Shown here piece after piece: positions 16,547 to 24,341 of a stretch of 64,000 nucleotides of DNA. This DNA comes from DATAGF01 sp963835685. Its GTDB lineage: Bacteria > Actinomycetota > Thermoleophilia > Miltoncostaeales > Miltoncostaeaceae. A program made the position numbers and the translations under genes. The DNA lies in NCBI GenBank assembly GCA_963835685.1, contig CAWIGI010000004.1, positions 1 to 64,000 of the forward strand, in the 5' to 3' direction. The notes beneath the pieces were generated by a model that worked only from the letters and a program-made list of their open reading frames with translations, did not search any database and was not told the origin of the DNA. The number at the start of each line of letters is the position of its first letter. Position 1 is the stretch's first letter.

Positions 16547-17034
16547 CCAGCGCAGTGGACCCGATCGCCATGGGACCCGACGAGGGCGAGGCCCTCTGGT
16601 TCCTGGGCACCCTGGTCACCATCAAGGCCTCGAGCGAGACGACCGGGGGCCGGGTCGCGGTCATCGACCACCTGGCGCCCCGCGGGGCGGGCTCGCCGCT
16701 GCACGTCCACCGCCGGGAGGACGAGTGGTTCTACGTCATCGAGGGCGAGCTGACCTTCTGGGTCGGCGGCCAGGTCATCGCCGCACCCCCGGGCGCCTTC
16801 GTCTTCGGCCCACGCGACGTTCCGCACACCTACGAGGTCTCGTCCGAGCGCGCCCGGTGGCTCTTGGTCGCCGAGCCGGCAGGCTTCGAGGGCTTCATCC
16901 GCGCGGCGGCCGAGCCCGCCAGAGCGCTCGAGCTGCCGCCGCCGCCCCAGCCCCCCGACCCGGCCCTGCTCGGCGCTCTCGCCGCCGAGCACGGCATCGA
17001 GATCCTGGGACCTCCGGGCATCCCCGCCACGTAG
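16543..17034 (+). CDS. Cupin-domain protein
   Basis: 163 aa from GTG 16543, which overlaps the tetR stop (GTGA). The cupin core shows motif 1 HVHRREDEWFYVIEGELTFW and motif 2 GPRDVPHTYEV, with His and Glu ligands for a metal. Residues about 120-163 are Pro/Ala-rich. Small single-domain cupins of this form are often dioxygenases or isomerases; the reaction is unknown. ATG 16570 is an alternative start. Confidence 0.85.
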   Translation: MTSAVDPIAMGPDEGEALWFLGTLVTIKASSETTGGRVAVIDHLAPRGAGSPLHVHRREDEWFYVIEGELTFWVGGQVIAAPPGAFVFGPRDVPHTYEVSSERARWLLVAEPAGFEGFIRAAAEPARALELPPPPQPPDPALLGALAAEHGIEILGPPGIPAT

Positions 17035-17050
17035 GCGAGGGAGAGGCCGG

Positions 17051-18280
17051 ATGGGCCTGATCTTCCAGGACGACCTCCACGACGAGTTCGGCACCTGGCC
17101 GCTGGCCTACGTCCCGTACGGCGGCGCCGACGTCGGCGAGGTGGTCGCAGTGGCGCAGGCCGTGGGCGACGGCGACGACGGCGCCTTCCACGACGCCTTC
17201 GTGGCGGCGGGCGACCGCATGGTCGCCGAGGCGGAGGAGACGCTCGCCGGGGGTCATCGGGGCAGCGCCCGCGACCTGTTCCTGCGGGCCAGCGTGTTCT
17301 ACGCCTCCTCGTACCACCCCCTCTACGGCAAGCCGGTGGACCCGCGGCTCCTGGCGGCGTTCGGCAAGCAGGTCGCGGCCTTCGACAGGGGGCTCGGCCT
17401 GGGCGAGCCCGCGGTCGCGCCGGTGCGCATCCCCCTCGAGGGCGCGGCGATGGCGGCCTACTTCGTCCCGGCGTTCGACCACGGCGACCAGGTGCGACCG
17501 CTGGTGATCCTGACCAACGGCTACGACGCCACCATCACCGACATGTACTTCGCGTCGGGCGTCGCCGCCCTGCGCCGCGGATACCACGTGCTGATGTTCG
17601 ACGGGCCCGGCCAGGGGGAGATGCTCTACGTGCAGGGCGTGCCCATGCGGGCCGACTGGGAGACCGTCATCAGGGCGGTCGTCAACTTCGCCCTCACGCT
17701 GCCGCTCGTCGACCCCGACAGGATCGCGCTGCACGGCTGGAGCCTGGGCGGCTACCTCGCCCCGCGCGGCGCGTCGGGCGAGCCGCGGCTGGCGGCGCTC
17801 ATCGCCGACCCGGGACAGCCGGGGCCGGCCACCAGCATGGCCGCCTTCCTCGCGAGGCTGATGCCGGGTGGCGGCCCTCCCACGGCGGAGGGGCTGGCGC
17901 ATGCGCAGAGCATGATCGAGGCCAACCGCATGCTGCGCTGGCAGATCATCCAGCGCGGCTTCTGGGTGCTGGGCGTCAACAACCTCGGCGACTTCATCGC
18001 CTCGATGGAGCACTACACCCTGGAGGGCCGCGCGGAGTCGATCCGCTGCCCGACGCTGCTGACCGCGGCCGAGAACGATCCCCTCGCCGCCGGCGCCCAG
18101 GCGCTCTTCGACTCGCTGCGCTGCCCTAGGCGGCTGATCCGCTTCACCGCCGCCGAGGGCGCGGGCGAGCACTGCGAGTTCCGGAACCGGTCGCTGTTCC
18201 ACCGGCGGGCGCTGGACTGGCTCGACGACACGCTCGGGGTGCCCGCCTCGCCCCAGCGCGGTGGGAGCGCCTCAGCGTGA
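17051..18280 (+). CDS. Alpha/beta hydrolase with N-terminal helical domain
   Basis: 409 aa. About 130 residues of helical sequence precede the hydrolase fold. The nucleophile elbow is GWSLGG (HGWSLGGYLAP), the acid is in LLTAAENDPLAA and the histidine in EGAGEHCEF; an oxyanion-region stretch reads FDGPGQGEMLYVQG. The layout resembles the DUF1100/FrsA-like and 2,6-dihydroxypseudooxynicotine hydrolase group, which cleaves C-C or ester bonds. Third gene of the tetR operon. Its end overlaps the convergent XRE gene by nine bases. Confidence 0.85.
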   Translation: MGLIFQDDLHDEFGTWPLAYVPYGGADVGEVVAVAQAVGDGDDGAFHDAFVAAGDRMVAEAEETLAGGHRGSARDLFLRASVFYASSYHPLYGKPVDPRLLAAFGKQVAAFDRGLGLGEPAVAPVRIPLEGAAMAAYFVPAFDHGDQVRPLVILTNGYDATITDMYFASGVAALRRGYHVLMFDGPGQGEMLYVQGVPMRADWETVIRAVVNFALTLPLVDPDRIALHGWSLGGYLAPRGASGEPRLAALIADPGQPGPATSMAAFLARLMPGGGPPTAEGLAHAQSMIEANRMLRWQIIQRGFWVLGVNNLGDFIASMEHYTLEGRAESIRCPTLLTAAENDPLAAGAQALFDSLRCPRRLIRFTAAEGAGEHCEFRNRSLFHRRALDWLDDTLGVPASPQRGGSASA

Positions 18281-18694
18281 CCCCTGATTCCGGACCGGAG
18301 CGGCGGAGCGGGAGCGGACCTCGCCCAGCGCCATGAGCAGGACGGCCTCGGCGTCCGCGGGCGGGCGCCCCTCGAGCGCGGCGAGCACCTCCCGGGCGAG
18401 CTCGTTCAAGGACGCCGCCTCCTGGCTCGCGTCCGGGCCGCCCTCGGCGCGGGCGAGCAGCTCGTGGGGGTCGAGGTCCAGCGCGGAGGCGAGGGCGTGG
18501 AGCGCCGTCGGGCTCCCCTGCTTCTTGCCGGTCTCGAGCTCCGCGACGTACGGGTAGGAGAGCCGGGCGCGCCGAGCCAGCTCCGGCCGGCCGATGCCGA
18601 GCTCGGCACGTCGTTCCTGGATCGCCCGGCCGAGGCTCCTGGCCCGCCGCCGGACGAGATCGGGATCGTGGAACCACGGGCTTCGCTTAGCCAT
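18272..18694 (-). CDS. XRE-family helix-turn-helix regulator
   Basis: 140 aa with a Cro/CI-type HTH at about residues 22-80 (IQERRAELGIGRPELARRAR, LSYPYVAELETGKKQGS, ALHALASALDLDPHELLARA). A helical tail of about 55 residues may dimerise. It is divergent from the GATase-like gene at 18774 with 79 bp between, and a pair of AGCAGAGA repeats lies there. It probably controls that gene and itself. Confidence 0.87.
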   Translation of the reverse strand: MAKRSPWFHDPDLVRRRARSLGRAIQERRAELGIGRPELARRARLSYPYVAELETGKKQGSPTALHALASALDLDPHELLARAEGGPDASQEAASLNELAREVLAALEGRPPADAEAVLLMALGEVRSRSAAPVRNQGSR

Positions 18695-18708
18695 CGCTCG
18701 GCCAGTTT

Positions 18709-18736
18709 AGCAGAGATGCTATGCTGTGAGCAGAGA
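18709..18736. promoter_or_regulatory. Direct repeat pair between the XRE gene and its divergent neighbour
   Basis: AGCAGAGA occurs at 18709-18716 and 18729-18736, exactly 20 bp apart (about two helical turns), around a TATGCT that could be a -10 box at 18720-18725. The position fits binding by the XRE regulator on one face of the helix. Confidence 0.4.
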
Positions 18737-18773
18737 AGACGTCCGGGCGAATCCCGGAACCGGGTAGGTGGGC

Positions 18774-19640
18774 ATGACCCAGAGCAGCAGCGAGGACCAG
18801 GACCGGCAGTCGCGCTCCTACGAGACGGGGGCGCGGTGGGCCAAGGAGCGAATGAGCCGTGAGCGCCCGGCCGACGCCGCGGCCCTGGCGACGGTCAGGC
18901 AGAGCGACATCGTGGCGGTCCGCGGAGAGTACGACCGGGTCGAGCAGGTGCTGGGAGCCCTCGAGCTGCCGTTCGTCGTGGCGGACCCCGCCGACCTGCC
19001 GCGTCTGGAGCTCCGGCCCGAGCAGCTGCTCGTGCTCAATTGCCCCGGGCACGTGCCCGAGCGCGCGGTGCCGCGCATCGAGGCCTTCGTGCGCGGCGGG
19101 GGCAGCCTGCTGAGCACCGACTGGGCCCTGCGCCACGTCATCGAGCCCGCCTTCCCCGGCCTGGTGGCCTACAACGAGCGCCCGACGCGCGACGACGTCG
19201 TCCGGATCGAGCTGCTCACCACCGAGAACCCGCTCCTGGCGGGCGTGCTCGAGTCGGGCGACGATCCCCAGTGGTGGCTCGAGGGCTCGAGCTATCCCAT
19301 CCGGGTGCTCGACCCGGACCGGGTGGAGGTGTTGATCACCTCCTCCGAGATGGCCGCCCGCTACGGCGAGGCGGCGATCTGCGTGCGCTTCGACTGGGGC
19401 GCGGGGGAGGTCCTGCACATGGTCTCCCACTACTACCTCCAGCGCACCGAGCTCCGCAGCGCCCGCCACGAGCAGGACGCGGCGGCGTGGGCCGCCGAGA
19501 AGGGGGTGACCCCGCCCTCGCCCCAGTCCGCCGACCTCAGCCTGGGCGAGGTCGAGTCCGCCTCCAGCTCAGCTCGGTTCCTGGCCAACCTCGTGGCGTC
19601 GAAGAAGCGGCGGGGCGCCACGGGAGACGATCGCGATTGA
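18774..19640 (+). CDS. Protein with class I glutamine-amidotransferase-like fold, unknown role
   Basis: 288 aa from ATG 18774. A stretch typical of GATase1/ThuA-like folds runs from about residue 45 to 230: LLVLNCPGHVPERAVPRIEA, FVRGGGSLLSTDWALRHVI, later WGAGEVLHMVSHYYLQRTE. There is no obvious catalytic Cys-His-Glu triad of a true amidotransferase. The N-terminus and the last 60 residues are polar and probably disordered. It is divergent from the XRE gene. I cannot name a function. Confidence 0.55.
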   Translation: MTQSSSEDQDRQSRSYETGARWAKERMSRERPADAAALATVRQSDIVAVRGEYDRVEQVLGALELPFVVADPADLPRLELRPEQLLVLNCPGHVPERAVPRIEAFVRGGGSLLSTDWALRHVIEPAFPGLVAYNERPTRDDVVRIELLTTENPLLAGVLESGDDPQWWLEGSSYPIRVLDPDRVEVLITSSEMAARYGEAAICVRFDWGAGEVLHMVSHYYLQRTELRSARHEQDAAAWAAEKGVTPPSPQSADLSLGEVESASSSARFLANLVASKKRRGATGDDRD

Positions 19641-19652
19641 GGCTCGCCCCCT

Positions 19653-20069
19653 TCAGGTGGCGGAGTCCTCGGGGCGGTCGGTGAACTTGGAGGGGCAGAG
19701 GGTGATGAGCGAGTCGTTGCGGGCGACGAAGGTGCCCTCCTCCACGCTGCCGGTGACCACCACCTCGCGCCCGGCCTTGAACTGGTCGGGCACCGAGCCC
19801 CGGTAGAGCACCGGCATCCGCTGGGCCGGGTCCTCCTTGTTGACGACCACAAAGCGCAGCCCCGCCGCGCTCTGGGCGGCGGCGGCCGGCTCGGCCGGGG
19901 CGCCCGGGCCCACCGTGCCGTTGAGGCGGTAGGTCTTGTCGGCGCTGGCCGCCAGCTCCCCGGGGCCGGCGTAGGTCTCAAGCGAGCCGCCAATGCTGGT
20001 CCAGGCCAGCCACCCCCCGAGCACCACGGCGAGGCCGACCGCGACGATGAAGCGCAGGCGATGGCGCAT
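19653..20069 (-). CDS. ccmE: Cytochrome c maturation heme chaperone CcmE, copy 1
   Basis: 138 aa. A signal anchor (about 6-24) precedes the CcmE OB-fold: YRLNGTVGPG, VLYRGSVPDQFKAGREVVVT and EEGTFVARNDSLITLCPSKF. CcmE carries heme outside the membrane to apocytochromes in System I. The usual heme-attaching HXXXY is replaced by C-P-S-K-F (Cys125-Phe129), resembling the CXXXY variant known from archaea and some sulfate reducers. The ATG overlaps the hemA stop by one base. Copy 2 at 36552 is nearly the same. Confidence 0.9.
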   Translation of the reverse strand: MRHRLRFIVAVGLAVVLGGWLAWTSIGGSLETYAGPGELAASADKTYRLNGTVGPGAPAEPAAAAQSAAGLRFVVVNKEDPAQRMPVLYRGSVPDQFKAGREVVVTGSVEEGTFVARNDSLITLCPSKFTDRPEDSAT

Positions 20070-21337
20070 CAGGCCAGGCGGGCATCCGCGGCGGGCACCT
20101 CGGCCGCCTCCCGGAGCCGCACGGTGGGCTCGTGCAGGAGCTTGTTCACGATGCGCCGGGTGAGGGCGTCGAGCCGCTCGCGGTCCGCCTCGGTGAGGCC
20201 CTCCCAGCGCTCGGCCGCCCGATCGAGCTCGCCGCGGCGGATCTCCTCGGCCCGCGCGCGCAGGGCGCTGATGGCCGGATCCGCCCGGCGGGCGCGCCGC
20301 CAACCGGCGAAGGTTCCGGCGGCCTCGTGGACGTAGCGCTCGGCGCGCCGGGCCTCGACGCGGCGCCCGTTCAGGTTCGCCTCGGCGACGCGCACGAGGT
20401 CATCGATGTCGAACAGCGCGACGCCGGCGACGCGGGCGACCGCACCGTGGACGTCGCGGGGAACAGCGATGTCGACGATCAGCATCGGGCGGTCGGCCCG
20501 GCCGGCCATGGCGGAGGCGATCTGGGCGGGCCCCAGGACGACGCCGGGCGCGTCCGTGGACGAGATGACGATGTCCGCCCCCGCGAGCTCGCGGGCGAGT
20601 CGCTCGAACCCCACGCCCCGCCCCCCGACCCGTTCGGCCAGGGCTCGCGCGCCGTCCACGGTGCGGTTCGCCACGGTCACCTCGGGGACGCCGTGGCGCA
20701 CGAGTGCGAGCGCCGCCGACTCGGCCACCCGCCCCGCCCCGACGACGAGCACGCGCCGCGCGACGAGATCGCCGAGCAGCTGCTCCGCGAGATCGACCGC
20801 GACCGCCGGGACGGACGCCGCGCGCGCGCCGATCCGCGTCGCCGAGCGCACCTGCTTGCCGACCTGGAGGGCCTGGCGGAAGAGCTCGTTGAGGATCGGC
20901 CCCGAGGCGCCCTCCTGGGCGGCGATCTCCCAGGCGGCGCGCACCTGGCCCTGGATCTCGCTCTCGCCCAGGACCATGGAGTCGAGGCTCGACGCCACGC
21001 GGAAGAGCTGGGCGGCGGCGCGCTCGTCGCGGAGCAGGTAGCGGGCGCAGGCGAGCTCGCCGGGGGCGATCGCGGTGCGCGCGACCAGCGTGCCGGCCAC
21101 GATGCCCTCGGCCTGGGCGGGCTCGGGCGAGCAGACGTAGATCTCGGTGCGGTTGCAGGTGGAGAGGGCGACGGCCTCGGCGACCGCCTCGTCGGCCGTC
21201 AGGTCGCGCAGGAGGGCCCGCGTCTCGGCCTCCGACAGGGCGGCCTTCTCGCGCTGGGCCACCGGCGAGGTCTTGTGCGAGAGCCCGAGCACGAGCACGC
21301 TCGCCCCGTCGCCTGGGCCGTGAGCGCCGTTCCTCAT
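20069..21337 (-). CDS. hemA: Glutamyl-tRNA reductase HemA, copy 1
   Basis: 422 aa, full length. It shows GLSHKTSPV at the N-terminus, the catalytic cysteine in ALSTCNRTEIYV (about residue 61), DSMVLGESEIQGQVRAAWEI, an NADPH-binding VLVVGAGRVAE and the DIAVPRDV stretch, then a C-terminal dimerisation helix. It reduces glutamyl-tRNA to glutamate-1-semialdehyde, the first committed step of C5 heme synthesis. It sits between a propeller-cytochrome gene and ccmE, linking heme supply to cytochrome maturation. The start chosen (MRNGAHGPGDGASV) equals that of copy 2. Confidence 0.95.
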   Translation of the reverse strand: MRNGAHGPGDGASVLVLGLSHKTSPVAQREKAALSEAETRALLRDLTADEAVAEAVALSTCNRTEIYVCSPEPAQAEGIVAGTLVARTAIAPGELACARYLLRDERAAAQLFRVASSLDSMVLGESEIQGQVRAAWEIAAQEGASGPILNELFRQALQVGKQVRSATRIGARAASVPAVAVDLAEQLLGDLVARRVLVVGAGRVAESAALALVRHGVPEVTVANRTVDGARALAERVGGRGVGFERLARELAGADIVISSTDAPGVVLGPAQIASAMAGRADRPMLIVDIAVPRDVHGAVARVAGVALFDIDDLVRVAEANLNGRRVEARRAERYVHEAAGTFAGWRRARRADPAISALRARAEEIRRGELDRAAERWEGLTEADRERLDALTRRIVNKLLHEPTVRLREAAEVPAADARLA

Positions 21338-21377
21338 CCGGGACTCCGTTGGGGTCGCATGACGATCCGGCGGAGCG

Positions 21378-21411
21378 CCACCCCTTCGCCGCATGGTCGG
21401 CGGAGGGGTGG
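21378..21411 (-). terminator. Hairpin downstream of propeller-cytochrome gene 1
   Basis: A 13-bp stem (CCACCCCTTCGCC with GGCGGAGGGGTGG, one mismatch) around an 8-base loop, between the cytochrome stop (21428) and hemA (21337). The same hairpin follows the other two paralogues. There is no T-run, so it may act as an attenuator, RNA stabiliser or factor-dependent terminator. Confidence 0.55.
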
Positions 21412-21427
21412 GCTCACGTCGGCTTCC

Positions 21428-23512
21428 CTACCGCGCCCGCGGGTTGGGCCGCAGCTGCACCTTGCTCACGAACGACTGCTGGACCTCGGAGTGCAGCACC
21501 GGGTCGGTGCCGTTGTCGAACCAGAGGCCGCGGCCCTTCCAGCCGGCCCGCGGGTTGTCGATGCGCCCGTCGAGGCCGCGCGTGAACACGTTCAGCGGGT
21601 AGGGGGTGCGGATGACGGTGAACTTCTCGGTCTTCTGGTTGAAGGCCAGCAGCGAGTCGGAGCCCGTGCCGTTAAGGATCACCGTGTCCTTGCCCATCCC
21701 CAGCGTGTTGAACTGGTCCACCCAGATGTAGTAGTGGAAGTCGGCGTTGGTCTCGTTCTCGGGGCCCGGGCCGGTGTCGATCGTGGGACCGGGGCTCTTG
21801 TAGAGCGTCCAGCCCTCGGGGCACTGGTCCCCGTTGCCCCAGGTGCGGGCGCACTTGGAGCGGTCGAACTTGGCCAGGTGGCCGCTGCCGCCCAGGCCGG
21901 CCCAGATGATGCCCTTGGTGTCGGCGTCGATCCCGCGCGGTCCCATCCCCGGGTGAGGCGGGTGGTAGGCCTCGTGGGTGTCGGTCTCCGGGTCGTAGCG
22001 CTGGATGTTGCCGCGCCCGGTGTTGCCCTGGACCCCGCCGCCGGGCGAGGCCGACCAGACGCTGCCGTCCACGAGGTTCGGGATCACCCCGTAGGAGCCG
22101 GTGGCCGGCGTGTCGGCCTGGCCGTCGCCGTCGGTGTCGACCATCCGGCGCGACCAGCCCTGGGCGGCGTCGGCGGTCTCTGGGCGCCCCTCCACGTACT
22201 TGGATGGGTCGAACCATCCGATGAACGTGCCGTCGTTGCTCATCCACAGCACGCCTTCCTCGTCGAACTGGAGGTGGTGCGTGGAGAAGCAGGTGTCGAT
22301 CAGCTCGAAGTGCTCGGTCTTGGTGTCGAAGTAGCCGAGCTGGCGGTGGGGAGTGTGGCCCACCATGTTGGGGTCGCGCCTGCTGCAGAACTCCGGAAGG
22401 TCCTCCTCCTCCTCGGGCCGGATCTGGGTGGTCATCCAGACCTTGCCCTCGTCATCCATCATCGGGTTGTGGGGGTTGGCCGGGTTCTGGTAGGCGCCCA
22501 GGTGCTCGGTCATGCCGTCCGGGTCGGGGCAGCCGAGGGTGGCGAAGCCGGGCTGGTCGCACCAGGGCACCGTGTGGCCAGGCAGCGTCGGCACCTTGCG
22601 CTCGTCGGCCTCGTGGGTGACCGGGTCGACGCTCAGCAGGCGGTCGTTGCCCAGGTCGACGCCCCAGATCTTGCCGTTGGGGTAGAGCCTGGGGTTGCGC
22701 TTGTCGGTGGCGATCTCGTCGTGAGCGTAGGTGTAGAGGTCTCCCCAGTTCCACTGGGTGAGCACGATGTTGCGCTCGATGCCCTTGGGCCGCGGCGGGG
22801 CCTCGGGGACCTGGCCGTCGCGGATGCGCCCGCCCCAGTCGGCCAGCGCGTCCAGCAGGGCGTCGCGGCCGAAGCCGTTCGCCGAGCCGCTCATGCTGCG
22901 CGCCTTCTTCAGGCCCGCGTCGAGCCTCGCCCGGTCGCCCATCATGCCGCGCGCGCTGGGCGAGCCCATCTGGTGGCAGAGCTGGCAGCTGAGCTTGAAC
23001 TGGCTCATCCACAGGTGCTGGTTGCGCCCGCCGGGCAGCTGCTCGGTGTTCTCAGGCGGCTTGAAGAGCGACAGCCAGTAGTTGGCCGGGTAGACCTTCG
23101 CCGCCTGCACCCGGGTGGCGGCGACCTCGGCCTTGATGTTGACGCGGGTCTTGCCACTGCCCTTCCTGCCCTTGCGCTCCACGGTGGCGGGCACCTTCTC
23201 CGAGTCGGCCAGCCCGTAGCCGCGCACCCAGACCTCGTAGTCGGCCTCGGGCAGCTCGGGCAGCACGAAGCGGCCCTTGCCGTCGGTGACGACGATCTTG
23301 CGGTAGGGGGTCGGCAGGTCGCCGGTCTCGGCGATCACCCAGACCCCGGCCTCGGCACGGCTCGTGCCCGAGGTCACCTTGCCCTGGATGAAGCCGGTAT
23401 CGGGCTTCTTGGGCTTCTTGTCCCCTCCCATCCCAAGGGTCGCACCGACCGCCATCAAGGCGATCACGGTGGCGGCGGCGACGACGATCGACAGGGGCCG
23501 TTTCGCACGCAT
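21428..23512 (-). CDS. Exported CXXCH cytochrome with carboxypeptidase-regulatory-like domain and Vgb-like beta-propeller, paralogue 1
   Basis: 694 aa. Signal peptide (about 1-27), then a carboxypeptidase-regulatory-like beta-sandwich (about 40-115: FIQGKVTSGTSRAEAGVWVI, VVTDGKGRFVLPELPEADYE), then a heme-binding segment with CQLCH at 176-180. The rest is a propeller with streptogramin-lyase-like blades (DADTKGIIWAGLGGSGHLAK, NGKIWGVDLGNDRLLSVDP). One CXXCH predicts a c-type heme fitted by the Ccm proteins encoded nearby. The propeller does not imply antibiotic resistance. Substrate unknown. GGAGGTCC precedes the ATG. Two close paralogues lie at 24342 and 38552. Confidence 0.85.
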   Translation of the reverse strand: MRAKRPLSIVVAAATVIALMAVGATLGMGGDKKPKKPDTGFIQGKVTSGTSRAEAGVWVIAETGDLPTPYRKIVVTDGKGRFVLPELPEADYEVWVRGYGLADSEKVPATVERKGRKGSGKTRVNIKAEVAATRVQAAKVYPANYWLSLFKPPENTEQLPGGRNQHLWMSQFKLSCQLCHQMGSPSARGMMGDRARLDAGLKKARSMSGSANGFGRDALLDALADWGGRIRDGQVPEAPPRPKGIERNIVLTQWNWGDLYTYAHDEIATDKRNPRLYPNGKIWGVDLGNDRLLSVDPVTHEADERKVPTLPGHTVPWCDQPGFATLGCPDPDGMTEHLGAYQNPANPHNPMMDDEGKVWMTTQIRPEEEEDLPEFCSRRDPNMVGHTPHRQLGYFDTKTEHFELIDTCFSTHHLQFDEEGVLWMSNDGTFIGWFDPSKYVEGRPETADAAQGWSRRMVDTDGDGQADTPATGSYGVIPNLVDGSVWSASPGGGVQGNTGRGNIQRYDPETDTHEAYHPPHPGMGPRGIDADTKGIIWAGLGGSGHLAKFDRSKCARTWGNGDQCPEGWTLYKSPGPTIDTGPGPENETNADFHYYIWVDQFNTLGMGKDTVILNGTGSDSLLAFNQKTEKFTVIRTPYPLNVFTRGLDGRIDNPRAGWKGRGLWFDNGTDPVLHSEVQQSFVSKVQLRPNPRAR

Positions 23513-23585
23513 GGGGACCTCCGTGCAGCCGGGGTGGCAGGGACCCTACGACACGAGCCCGCGGCCGTCAGCGTTCGCGCGAATT

Positions 23586-23627
23586 GATCGGGTTGACCCG
23601 ATCGGGGCGTCCCAGCCGATCGACTGG
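23586..23627. promoter_or_regulatory. Palindromic boxes upstream of propeller-cytochrome gene 1
   Basis: GATCGGGTTGACCCGATC (23586-23603) is an 8+8 inverted repeat, and CCAGCCGATCGACTGG (23612-23627) a second near-palindrome. A further CCGATCG lies near 23653. Matching boxes in the same order occur upstream of paralogue 2, and a related perfect palindrome upstream of paralogue 3 and ccmC. They are candidate operators for a shared regulator. Confidence 0.5.
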
Positions 23628-23772
23628 CCCGGCCGGCTTGGGCTGGTGAGACCGATCGGGTGTTCACGATCTTTGACGCGAAAGCCTCAAATTCGCGTTT
23701 CGGCCCTAGGCCGGCCGCCATGAGCCGCCCGAGGGTCTGCCGTAGCGCAGAGCCCTTCCCGGAGGGTCCCCC

Positions 23773-24170
23773 ATGAGGCGCACACGGACGTTCGCCGTGC
23801 GCTCACTCGCGCTCGCCGCCACCGTCGCGGTGATCGTCTTGTTGACGTTGGGTGCGGTGCTCGGCACCGGCCAGGAGTCGCAGGGATCCAAGAGCCCTCC
23901 GAGGCTCACCCAATCCGCCTCGGCCAAGTGGGTGCAGCCCAATGGCAACCTCTCGAACCATCGCCGGGCCAACTCTCGGATCACGTCGGACAACGTCGAC
24001 AATCTGGGGGTCGCTTGGGAGCGCGAGATCACCGGAACCACGAACTACGGCTCCTTCGCGGCCACGCCGCTGACGCCGACGGGCGCTTACCTGCAGGACC
24101 TCCCAGTCGAACGTCCAGGCTGTCGATCTCGAGACGGGAGCGACCCTGTGGGCCCGCGACCTCCCTCCCA
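23773..24170 (+). pseudogene. Truncated PQQ-type quinoprotein gene
   Basis: The first 95 codons match the intact quinoprotein at 40851: signal peptide, then LSNHRRANSRITSDNVDNLG and AWEREITGTTNYGSFAATPL. A frameshift near 24090 follows (QDL, then in another frame QAVDLETGATLWARDL) and similarity stops near 24170. About three quarters of the gene is missing. It is divergent from propeller-cytochrome 1, as the intact copy is from propeller-cytochrome 3, so it is the remains of a second cytochrome/quinoprotein module. Confidence 0.8.
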
Positions 24171-24289
24171 TGGAGTCGCCGGTCCGGCGCGTGACGCCGT
24201 GGGCCCGAGCAGGCGTGCGTCGCCTCGGCCGGTGGCGCCGCCTCTCATTCCTGACTCCGTCTGGGCCGCAGCGACGATCCGGCGGAGCG

Positions 24290-24325
24290 CCACCCCTCCG
24301 CCCCAGCTCCGCGGCGGAGGGGTGG
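24290..24325 (-). terminator. Hairpin downstream of propeller-cytochrome gene 2
   Basis: Perfect 13-bp stem CCACCCCTCCGCC / GGCGGAGGGGTGG with a 10-base loop, 16 bases after the stop at 24342. It is the second copy of the family hairpin and no T-run follows. Confidence 0.6.
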
Positions 24326-24341
24326 GCTCATCTCGGCGTCC

